45,709 bases of DNA from Rickettsiales bacterium (GTDB lineage Bacteria; Pseudomonadota; Alphaproteobacteria; Rickettsiales; Rickettsiaceae). The stretch covers positions 1 to 45,709 of the forward strand of contig CANNHR010000004.1 of the NCBI GenBank assembly GCA_947505405.1, written 5' to 3'. Numbering within the stretch: position 1 is the stretch's first letter; every line of letters starts with the position of its first letter. Of the stretch, positions 9,910-18,063 are shown piece after piece. Under the pieces are notes generated by a model. That model was not told the DNA's origin. It worked only from the letters and a program-made list of their open reading frames with translations, and did no database searches. Both the position numbers and the translations under genes were made by a program.

Positions 9910-10833
9910 ATGACTAATATTCAAGCTCCCTTAGTATCCATAGCCATTATCACTTACAATAGCAGTAAATTCATCGCCGCAGCCATAGAGAGTGCTTTGG
10001 CACAAGATTACTCAAATCTTGAAATTGTAATATCAGATGATGCGTCAACGGATAATACTATTGAAATTCTTGCTTTATATGTAAGGGATTATCCTGATAA
10101 AATTAGAGTGTTAACTAATAGAGAAAATACCGGTCCTGTAGATAATTGGTTTAAATGCATCTGGGCTTGCCGGGGTAAGTACATAGCTGCACTCGCAGGA
10201 GATGATAAGTTTTTGCCATCAATAATTGCCAAGCAGGTTGCACAGATGGAAAATGACCCAAATAGTATAATTTGCTATACAGACGCATCTGTTTTTGATG
10301 TTAACTCACAGAAAGAGCTGTATCGTCTCAGTAGTAAAAGACCGCCACTTTCTGGTGGGATAGGGGTGGCTTTGTCTGATGCTATATATTACTCACCAAC
10401 AGTGATGTTTAGAAGTGAGTTTAGGCCAAAGGAAAATAGTTTTGCTAAAATAAGATATGGCGCCGATCTAGCTTTTTATAAAGAAGTTATGATATTGGCT
10501 GGTAATAGAGGAAGGATAAATTATATTCCAGAAGTTTTGTATGTATATCAAAAGCATGACTCAAACATTACTGCAACAAATTCAATATATCGCACTGATC
10601 ATATTTATGCTATCAAGATTCTGCAAGCCAAGTATCCTGAGTATGCGTCTTTATTAAATAGTTCTATATATGATTTTTGTTGCGTGGGTTTTTGCAAAAC
10701 TATACTTAAAGCTAGGTTTAAAGAGAGTTGGTTCTTCTTGAAAGAGGGGGTTAAGGCAGCAAATTGTAATCCATTTAAATTTTTTCGAGCTCTAATATGG
10801 GCACTGCGATATTATTATAGTCGTTTAAGTTGA
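9910..10833 (+). CDS. GT2-family glycosyltransferase
   Basis: 307 aa; VSIAIITYNSSKFIAAAIESALAQDYSNLEIVISDDASTDNT, GDDKFLP. Confidence 0.88.
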   Translation: MTNIQAPLVSIAIITYNSSKFIAAAIESALAQDYSNLEIVISDDASTDNTIEILALYVRDYPDKIRVLTNRENTGPVDNWFKCIWACRGKYIAALAGDDKFLPSIIAKQVAQMENDPNSIICYTDASVFDVNSQKELYRLSSKRPPLSGGIGVALSDAIYYSPTVMFRSEFRPKENSFAKIRYGADLAFYKEVMILAGNRGRINYIPEVLYVYQKHDSNITATNSIYRTDHIYAIKILQAKYPEYASLLNSSIYDFCCVGFCKTILKARFKESWFFLKEGVKAANCNPFKFFRALIWALRYYYSRLS

Positions 10834-10950
10834 ATTAAGCGATTAATTCCATATTGCTTCATGTGGCCCTCAACGTGTGACTTTTGGGAGCTGGTACTGC
10901 TAGTCAGTCTCTCCGCCGGAAATGCCTTGCAGAGGTTTTCCTATCCCTTA

Positions 10951-11026
10951 TTGTCATTCCCGCGTCAGGCGGGAATCCATAGCAAAACGGCTAAAAGACT
11001 GGATTCCCGCCTGGTGCGGGAATGAC
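10951..11026. repeat. Palindromic repeat (GTCATTCCCGC class)
   Basis: 28-bp inverted arms 10951-10978/10999-11026 with 2 mismatches. Confidence 0.8.
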
Positions 11027-11083
11027 AAAAAAGAGAGCTGGAATAATATCGAGAGGCTGTTTTATGCAAAAACATTCTCAGCA

Positions 11084-11196
11084 ATTCCATAATATTTTTG
11101 TACATATATCGTCGTTTTCTTATCGATCTTACAATAAAGTTTTATCTCGTATCCCTTTTATTTATTCACGTGTAAGAGTTCTGACGGAAGGACTAG
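11084..11196 (+). repeat. Dispersed direct repeat, copy 2
   Basis: Same orientation and nearly identical to 1-113. Confidence 0.9.
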
Positions 11197-11239
11197 TCAT
11201 CCTGTAATCTACACCAAACATTAACCGGTGTGATATAAT

Positions 11240-11378
11240 TGCACGGGTTATAAAAAACGAGTCGGGCACTCAATATAATCCTTGCTCATAGCCGCTGCTC
11301 GTGTATATAATCGCTTCGTAATTGATTATTTTGTTACCCATATTGTGGGTGGCCTTAAGTGTTCAAGGCCTTTTCTTT
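11240..11378 (+). ncRNA. Candidate small RNA or leader transcript ending in an intrinsic terminator
   Basis: TATAAT-like hexamer near 11233; successive hairpins ataatc...gattat, accca-tattg-tgggt, then the terminator at 11351. Confidence 0.3.
11351..11378 (+). terminator. Rho-independent terminator
   Basis: ggcctt-aagtgttc-aaggcc followed by ttttcttt. Confidence 0.65.
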
Positions 11379-11420
11379 ATGAACATGTGAGGTTAAAAAT
11401 TATCAAAGCGAAATGTTTCG

Positions 11421-11560
11421 GGAAGGAGATCCTGGATGACGCTGTATTAGTCATCCTGGGCAGGTAATTAGAGATGTTAGGCCGAAGGCAGGCGCAAGCT
11501 TCAATCAAGTTCAGCATGACGGTTGTTTGTCTAGGATCTCATGTAACAGTGTCTACCGTC
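11421..11560. repeat. Rickettsiales-type intergenic repeat (CAGGCGCAAGCTTCAATCAAGTTCAG class)
   Basis: aggccgaaggcaggcgcaagcttcaatcaagttcagcatgacggt at 11479-11523 recurs with few changes near 16676, 19960, 27490 and 44600. Confidence 0.75.
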
Positions 11561-11603
11561 CCGAAGAATTATTGTTAACCATAAATATATAGGTATAAAA
11601 CTT

Positions 11604-14600
11604 ATGGATAAAGTTATAGATAAAAAATCTAAATTTAAAAAATTTCTAACGACCGCTTCTGCTCTTGCAGTTATCGCTGGTGCAAGCAATGCAATGGGTG
11701 CAGCAACAAGGCAAACCACTGGTAACCCAGCGACAGTCGGTGGAGCGAATACTAATTTGAACAATGCATTTGTTAATGGCGACAATGTTCAAGTTAACGG
11801 TGCTCATAACCTTCAAACTGGTGCTGCTGTAACTTTTGGTGCTGGCGGCGGTGGTGTGTTTGGTATTGATGTTGGTGTTAATACAGGTCAAACTTTCACG
11901 GTTAACCACGCGGTTATTTGGGGCGGGGGGCAAGATCTTGTAGATATAGCATTAAATGTAGCTGCTGGTGGATCGATCACTATTCAAGATGCTACTACTA
12001 AGGCTGTAACTGTTAATGGTGGTACGCTAACTATGAGAGATACAGGTGGTGCTGGTGGTGCTGGTGATCTTATCGTGACTAACGGTACTGCAAACGTTCG
12101 AAATGTTGCTAACGACGTTAACATCTCTAATGGTGGTGTTGTAAACTCTACTGGTACTGTGGGTAATGATCTTATCATAGCTAATGCTGGATTATTTAAT
12201 GGTGCCGCTGGTTCGAATGTAGCAAACGACGTTACAATTGATACAACAAATGTTGGAGAAAACATTGTAGGTACTATAGGTGGTGCTTTAACCTTAACAA
12301 GAGGTAAACTCACTACAAATAGTGTAACTGGTGTTACGGCTTTTGGAGCTAATAATGCTAGACTTACTGCTGTTAATAATGCTACCTTTACAGGCGCAAT
12401 TACTACTTTAGGTAATGCTGCTACTGGAGGAGATTTAATATTTAACGGTGTAGGTAGAACAAAGGCTGGAGTTGGTGCTGGTGGTAATGCTCTCAATAGT
12501 ATTACTATCAATAATGGTGCGGTGCGTATGGATGCTGCTGTAGTTGCAACTAATCTTATTATAGCTCATGCTAACGGTGTGGCGGATCTTAGACATGACT
12601 TTAATGGTGCAACTGTATTCACTTCTAATGGTCAAGTAACTCTTGATGCTGGTAAAACGATTACTGGTGCTGTAACAAGCACCGTTGGTGGCGCTACAGG
12701 TGTAAATGGCGGTAAATTAGTGGCTAAGGCTGCTGGTGAAGTAACAGGAGCTATTGGTACTGCTGCTAATAGATTAGATACAGTTGAAGTTACTGGTGCT
12801 GGTGCGTTACATCTTTCAGCTGGTGGAAATACTCACCATTATGCAAGACAATTTTTGCTAAAAGACAATGCTGCAATAATTAAAGTTGCTGCTACTGGTA
12901 TATTACATGGTGATGCTGTTGCAAATGGTAATGGTAATGGTGTAATTAGGTTCCTTGGAGCTGGTGAATTTGATGGCAAAATCGGTGATGCAGGTGGTAA
13001 TGGCCTTGCTATGTTTGAAGCAAATGGTGCTGGTATTGTAAAAGTAGGTGCAGGGGCACATAAAGCTGTTGTGTTTACTTTAACTAATGGTGCTTCTGAA
13101 TTTGAATTTGCTAATGGTGCAGAACTAACTGCTAACATAAACAATGCTTCTGGAGCTGCTAACAATACTAAAGTGAAATTCACTGGTAGTGGTAAAGTTA
13201 GTGGAACCACAGGTACTGCTAATGCGCTATCCGAGCTTAACCTAACTGGTGATGCTAATTCAGTAGTAGGCTTTGGTGGTACAATCACAGCAACAAATAC
13301 TAATATTGGTGCTGGTACACTAGACTTAAACAATGCTGGTAATATCGCTAGTATAACAAACTTCGTTGATCCAGCAAATGGTGGTACATTATTGATTACT
13401 GGTGGTGCAGCTCATACCATTGGTAAAATTGTGACAGTCGGTAGTAGAGGTACAGTTTCAATTGGTAATGGAGTTGGTGCTAACACGGTAACGTTCGCTG
13501 GTCAAATTGGTGATAGAGCTGGTGTAAATGCATTAAAGTTGTTCACACTTGATTCAGGTAACATTGCAAAATTCACCGTAGCTGATTCGCACATAACAGC
13601 TATTAATGTTGGAGTTAATGGTGGTACATTGGAATTTGCAAATGCCGGGGCAACCTATAAAGTTGGTGGCATTACAGCGATTAATAACAAAGGTACTCTC
13701 AAAATAACTGAAAATACTACTTTTGAATCTGCAGCTAACAATGCGGCGGTGACTTTTGGTACTAATGAAGCAAAATTGGCTGGGATTCTGTTTGAAAATG
13801 GAAAAACTTTAACAGTTGGTGATGGTATTAGCATTTATGCAACTAAGATTAGTGCAACAAACGTCAATAATGGAACAGTTACGTTTTTAGGTGACTCTAC
13901 ATTTGCAGCAGCTGCTAATGGAAATATCATTAGTGCCATTAATGTTAATGGTGCTAATAAGACTGTGAAATTGCTTGAAATAACAAATGTTAATGGCAAT
14001 GTTACTGTCGCTAATACTGGTACTTTGGAAATCGCAAACAATTTCACATCTGCTCTTTTGCAAGGCGCAGGAGCTAGTAACGGTACCGTTAAATTTACTA
14101 ATGCTGCGGCTATGACTGTTACAGGTGCTGTTGGTCAAGGTGGTAACTCACTAAAAGCAATCGAGTTTGCGGGTGGTAATGTTGATTTTGCAGGACAAGT
14201 AGCACATACTGCTGGTAACGAATTTACATTCTCTGGTAAGAATGCATCGACTGTAACATTTGCGAATGCTGCTACAGATGTTGGTGGTAACAACTTCGTA
14301 AACAATAGTGATAATGGTCTTGTACATACTGTAGTTCTTAAAAATGCACTTACCAACTTCAATGTTGTTAAGTTAGCTGAAAACGGCAAGCAAATTAACT
14401 TCCAATTGGATAATGGCAATGATGTTACGATAAACGGCGCAACAGTTGCAACTGGTGCAAACTTTACTACAGGAACAAATACCAAAGGTCAATTGACTCT
14501 CAGCTCGACAAATGATGCTACGGTTAATTCTGTCGGTGCGGTTGGTAAAAGCTTAGCCAAAGTCCAGTTCACTACGAATAATGGAATTGCTAATGGTCTA

Positions 14601-16547
14601 TTTGCTGAGCAAGTAGTTGTTGATGCAGGCAAAACTGCTCGTTTGGGTGGAAAAGTAGTATCAGGTGACTTTAGCCTTGCAGGTGATGCTTCAAAAGTTG
14701 TTCTATCAAATGGAACAATAATGGATTCGGCTATCAAATCGACATTAAATACTACCAAAGGTTTGGTTGAATTTGCAGGCGGTGGAACATTGCTCAAAGA
14801 CATTGGAACTGGTACGAATAAAGTAGAATCAGTAACGTTTGCTGATGATGCAAACTTTACTGCAACCCTAAACACTGATAATATCTTTGCAGGTGCTATT
14901 GTCTTGAGAAAAAGTGGAATAAAACTTGATAAGAATATTACTCTTACTGGTCCTACTACAACAAGCAACACGCCATTCATTCTTGGTGATAAGAAATTAA
15001 CAGTTGCTAATGGAAATACTCTAACTTTCAACGGTGATAACAGGATCGAGTTTGAGACTGTAGTTAACGGTGATACTGTAACTGGTGGTCAAATTGAAAG
15101 TAAAGGTACTCTAGAGTTTAATGCTGGGACAACGCTTGTTGTCAAGCCTAATGATGCGAAAGGTTCAAGACCGACCGGTGGCAAAACTCGTCAGTTTACT
15201 TTGATTGCAAACAATAGTGGCACAAATGTTGTGGGTGCAAAATCTTTGGATATAACCAAAGTTGCAATGGACGATTGGGCTAACGTGTTTACTAAGTGGA
15301 CACCAGCTATAGATGCTACTGGTGGATTAGCTCTTGTACAACAAGATAATGCTGAGCAAGTTCTCTTGGATCTACTCGGGTCCAGTCTAGATGCAGCAGA
15401 TAAGGCTAATATTAAGGTTTTAGCTGCGGCTACTCAGGGTACTGATGGTGCAAAAATTATGGACCTAATAAGTTCGTTGACAGTTGGAGGAAACTTGGTG
15501 AAAGCTAAAGTTGACGAAACGCTAGATCGCTTGCCTCCAGTTACGACAATTACTGATGCTGTAGAACATACAGCTGGTGCAGTTAGCATGGGTCTATCAC
15601 AACGTATGACCAACCTAGCTGGAAGCCAAGGTACACCAGTGCAAAATAGAACTGTTGCCTCTGTCGGTGGTGCTACAAGCGGTATTTCTGCTGGTGATGA
15701 TCACGCAAGATTTGGTGCATGGGTAAGTCCATTCTTTGGCAAAACTACGCAGAAAGAAAGGAAAGGTAATGCTGGTTATAAGAGTGATACATATGGCTCA
15801 AGCTTTGGTTTTGATACCAGAGCTAATGACGATATGATCATCGGTGGTGCGTTGACTGTCGCTAATAATGAAATGAAGCACAAAAACTTCAAAGCTGGTG
15901 ATAAAACTAAGATTAGTTCATTGATGTTCTCTCTATATGGAATGCAACAAATTACTGATAACTGGTTTGCTCATGGAGTTGCTACATTTGGTTCAAACGA
16001 GATAAAAAATACTGAAAAAAGAGTTTCAGGACTTATAACGTATGATGCTGTTAGCGGTAAGTACACTTCTATGTCATTCAATGGTGAAGCAATGTTCGGT
16101 TATAATTTTTTAACAGAGCAAGTAACATTTACACCAATGGCTGGTCTTAGATATAGCAGACTTAACGATGGTGGATATAAAGAAGCTGGATCAACAACAG
16201 GTCAGAACTTAGATGTTAATACTAAAGCATCTAACAAACTTGAAATTGTTGCTGGGGCAAGAATTGCTGGTGGTACATTCGATGTGAATGGTATGACTGT
16301 CACTCCTGAAATCCATGGATTTGTTAACCATGACTTAATTGGTAAAAATCCAAAACAAACTCTAGGTCTTGCTGGTACGACTGGCTTAACTGCTAAGTCA
16401 AACAAACCTGTTAAAACTACATTCAATCTTGGCCTTGGCGTAAATGCTGAGTATGGCATGATGGAATATGGTGCTGGTTATGATGCTGAGATTGCTACTA
16501 AGCGTCTTGGACATCAAGGAACTCTGAAGCTTCGTGTGAACTTCTAA
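11604..16547 (+). CDS. ompB: rOmpB/Sca5-like autotransporter surface antigen
   Basis: 1647 aa; signal peptide FKKFLTTASALAVIAGASNAMGA; Gly/Asn/Thr-rich passenger; C-terminal barrel FGAWVSPFFGKTTQKE...AGYKSDT...EYGAGYDAEIATKRLGHQGTLKLRVNF resembling Rickettsia OmpB and ending in Phe. Confidence 0.9.
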   Translation: MDKVIDKKSKFKKFLTTASALAVIAGASNAMGAATRQTTGNPATVGGANTNLNNAFVNGDNVQVNGAHNLQTGAAVTFGAGGGGVFGIDVGVNTGQTFTVNHAVIWGGGQDLVDIALNVAAGGSITIQDATTKAVTVNGGTLTMRDTGGAGGAGDLIVTNGTANVRNVANDVNISNGGVVNSTGTVGNDLIIANAGLFNGAAGSNVANDVTIDTTNVGENIVGTIGGALTLTRGKLTTNSVTGVTAFGANNARLTAVNNATFTGAITTLGNAATGGDLIFNGVGRTKAGVGAGGNALNSITINNGAVRMDAAVVATNLIIAHANGVADLRHDFNGATVFTSNGQVTLDAGKTITGAVTSTVGGATGVNGGKLVAKAAGEVTGAIGTAANRLDTVEVTGAGALHLSAGGNTHHYARQFLLKDNAAIIKVAATGILHGDAVANGNGNGVIRFLGAGEFDGKIGDAGGNGLAMFEANGAGIVKVGAGAHKAVVFTLTNGASEFEFANGAELTANINNASGAANNTKVKFTGSGKVSGTTGTANALSELNLTGDANSVVGFGGTITATNTNIGAGTLDLNNAGNIASITNFVDPANGGTLLITGGAAHTIGKIVTVGSRGTVSIGNGVGANTVTFAGQIGDRAGVNALKLFTLDSGNIAKFTVADSHITAINVGVNGGTLEFANAGATYKVGGITAINNKGTLKITENTTFESAANNAAVTFGTNEAKLAGILFENGKTLTVGDGISIYATKISATNVNNGTVTFLGDSTFAAAANGNIISAINVNGANKTVKLLEITNVNGNVTVANTGTLEIANNFTSALLQGAGASNGTVKFTNAAAMTVTGAVGQGGNSLKAIEFAGGNVDFAGQVAHTAGNEFTFSGKNASTVTFANAATDVGGNNFVNNSDNGLVHTVVLKNALTNFNVVKLAENGKQINFQLDNGNDVTINGATVATGANFTTGTNTKGQLTLSSTNDATVNSVGAVGKSLAKVQFTTNNGIANGLFAEQVVVDAGKTARLGGKVVSGDFSLAGDASKVVLSNGTIMDSAIKSTLNTTKGLVEFAGGGTLLKDIGTGTNKVESVTFADDANFTATLNTDNIFAGAIVLRKSGIKLDKNITLTGPTTTSNTPFILGDKKLTVANGNTLTFNGDNRIEFETVVNGDTVTGGQIESKGTLEFNAGTTLVVKPNDAKGSRPTGGKTRQFTLIANNSGTNVVGAKSLDITKVAMDDWANVFTKWTPAIDATGGLALVQQDNAEQVLLDLLGSSLDAADKANIKVLAAATQGTDGAKIMDLISSLTVGGNLVKAKVDETLDRLPPVTTITDAVEHTAGAVSMGLSQRMTNLAGSQGTPVQNRTVASVGGATSGISAGDDHARFGAWVSPFFGKTTQKERKGNAGYKSDTYGSSFGFDTRANDDMIIGGALTVANNEMKHKNFKAGDKTKISSLMFSLYGMQQITDNWFAHGVATFGSNEIKNTEKRVSGLITYDAVSGKYTSMSFNGEAMFGYNFLTEQVTFTPMAGLRYSRLNDGGYKEAGSTTGQNLDVNTKASNKLEIVAGARIAGGTFDVNGMTVTPEIHGFVNHDLIGKNPKQTLGLAGTTGLTAKSNKPVKTTFNLGLGVNAEYGMMEYGAGYDAEIATKRLGHQGTLKLRVNF

Positions 16548-16555
16548 TTCCAAAA

Positions 16556-16587
16556 TGTAGCTAAAAGAATTCGTTCTTTTAGCTACA
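16556..16587 (+). other. Perfect 14-bp stem with a TTCG tetraloop just after the autotransporter stop
   Basis: tgtagctaaaagaa-ttcg-ttcttttagctaca. Confidence 0.8.
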
Positions 16588-16606
16588 CCGATAACGATTT
16601 TCTTCG

Positions 16607-16644
16607 ACTCCTGCAGCTCTTAATTGTTGCAGGAGTTTTTTTTT
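16607..16644 (+). terminator. Rho-independent terminator of the autotransporter gene
   Basis: actcctgca ... tgcaggagt followed by eight T residues. Confidence 0.85.
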
Positions 16645-16646
16645 CT

Positions 16647-16760
16647 TGATGACGGTGTCTACCTCCTGGGATCCTAGGCCAAAGGCAGGCGCAAGCTTCA
16701 AACGAGTTCAGGATGACGGTGTGCGAAAGGAGATGCTAGGCCGTAAGGCATACGTAGCCA
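16647..16760. repeat. Rickettsiales-type intergenic repeat
   Basis: aggccaaaggcaggcgcaagcttcaaacgagttcaggatgacggt (16676-16720) matches 11479-11523 with 4 mismatches in 45 bp. Confidence 0.8.
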
Positions 16761-16989
16761 ATTAAAGATTTACTATATGGTTGATGTTTAGTAAGTTTTG
16801 TACTAGAATTCACAATTAGGGCTGCTTGGTAGGTTAGAGTAGATAAAAAATCCTCTGGACTATGAAAATTCTCTTGGAGCTGGTCACTAGCGGCATCGTG
16901 GTGTTGTTAAACTGGATCCACCTTAAAAAAAGGTTCTCGAAGGTGAACTTTGCTCAACGGCTAAAGCGGTCCTACGTTTTACGGAAATA

Positions 16990-17115
16990 CTATAAATTAT
17001 CTTTACCATGTTTTCTCTGGTGCCAACTGCTGGTTCCATAAACATTTGCTCCAGTACTGTCAAAGCCTATCTCCATTCCTGCTGATAGATTAACCGGAGC
17101 ATAATAATGTATCTT
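16990..17115 (-). pseudogene. Remnant of an IS4/IS5-type DDE transposase
   Basis: Minus-strand frame reads KIHYYAPVNLSAGMEIGFDSTGANVYGTSSWHQRKHGKDNL*, resembling the DSTG.KVYG..EW..RKHGK catalytic-core signature; truncated by a stop and too short to be functional. Confidence 0.65.
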
Positions 17116-17266
17116 CTTTTTATACAATTTATTGTCTAATGAGTCGAAAACTACATAAAGAGTAGTTATTTTTAATCTAAATAAGCTTGAAATCCTTGTA
17201 AAAACTAAGAATTGTATCTAACTTAGTTACATAATATTAGTTGATTGAAGAGAGAAAGAAGTTTTT

Positions 17267-17656
17267 ATGTCTAAAGATCCGATTGTAATAAAAAATTCAA
17301 GGCCCCTTTCGCCGCATTTAAGTATATATAAACCTCAAATAAGCTCTGTGTTGTCTATTGGTCATCGTTTGAGTGGTGTAGGTTTATTTTTTGGCTTGAG
17401 TGCATTTTGTTGGTGGTTTATATTTTGGGTATTTAGTAAATTCGAGCCGTGTTATCTAGATTGTTTAGACAGTACATTAGTAAAATTTATATTATTTCTG
17501 GCAAGTTATGGTTATTTTTATCATTTTTGCACAGGAATCCGACATCTTATATGGGATGCTGGCTATGGTTTTTCGATTAAGTCAATTAATGTGACTGGTT
17601 GGCTTGCTGTAATAGCATCGGTATGCTTAACTGGTATATATTGGCTATTTATGTGA
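17267..17656 (+). CDS. sdhC: Succinate dehydrogenase cytochrome b556 subunit
   Basis: 129 aa; RPLSPHLSIYKPQISSVLSIGHRLSGVGL, HFCTGIRHLIWD. Confidence 0.95.
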   Translation: MSKDPIVIKNSRPLSPHLSIYKPQISSVLSIGHRLSGVGLFFGLSAFCWWFIFWVFSKFEPCYLDCLDSTLVKFILFLASYGYFYHFCTGIRHLIWDAGYGFSIKSINVTGWLAVIASVCLTGIYWLFM

Positions 17657-17667
17657 GGTTATGACTT

Positions 17668-18051
17668 ATGAAAAACAAATATAGATCAGATCTAGCTATA
17701 GCAAAAAATCTAGGGTCAGCTGGGTCTGGATCGGTGCATTGGTGGCATCAGAGGGTTACTGCTGTAATACTTACGATGGCAACGTTTTGGTTGGTTTGTT
17801 TTTCTTGGAATTTAAGCGGGTCAGAAGTAAGCGGAATAATTGATGTTGTGAAAAAACCGTACAACATAGTTATGCTTACGTTATTTACTGTAGCTGGGTT
17901 TTATCATGCAGCACTTGGAATACGAGTTATAATTGAAGATTATGTTCACTGTAGGGCTATTCGACTAACGTTAGTTTTGCTAGTACAAATTTTTTCTATA
18001 GTAACAATTATCAGCTTTATTATAGCTGTTCTGCATGTAATGAATTTATAA
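17668..18051 (+). CDS. sdhD: Succinate dehydrogenase membrane anchor subunit
   Basis: 127 aa; GSAGSGSVHWWHQRVTAV, FYHAALGIRVIIEDYVH. Confidence 0.93.
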   Translation: MKNKYRSDLAIAKNLGSAGSGSVHWWHQRVTAVILTMATFWLVCFSWNLSGSEVSGIIDVVKKPYNIVMLTLFTVAGFYHAALGIRVIIEDYVHCRAIRLTLVLLVQIFSIVTIISFIIAVLHVMNL

Positions 18052-18063
18052 CGGAATTTGAAT

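Noticed and set aside
9666-11030. Possible CRISPR array from repeated palindromes
   Set aside because: Repeats are irregularly spaced, have no uniform spacers, and no cas genes are present; they are dispersed palindromic elements.
11022-11467. ORFs 11022..11207 and 11282..11467
   Set aside because: They span repeat units and hairpin/terminator sequence rather than conserved coding sequence.
12040-12075. Apparent microsatellite ggtggtgctggtggtgctggtgat
   Set aside because: Explained by Gly/Ala-rich codons of the autotransporter passenger; not a phase-variable tract by eye.
11531-16459. Many antisense ORFs opposite the autotransporter gene (e.g. 11984..12511, 12839..13333, 14489..15031, 16202..16459)
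   Set aside because: They mirror the low-complexity Gly/Ala/Thr/Asn codons of the sense gene and have Val/Pro/Leu-rich compositions with no recognisable domain.
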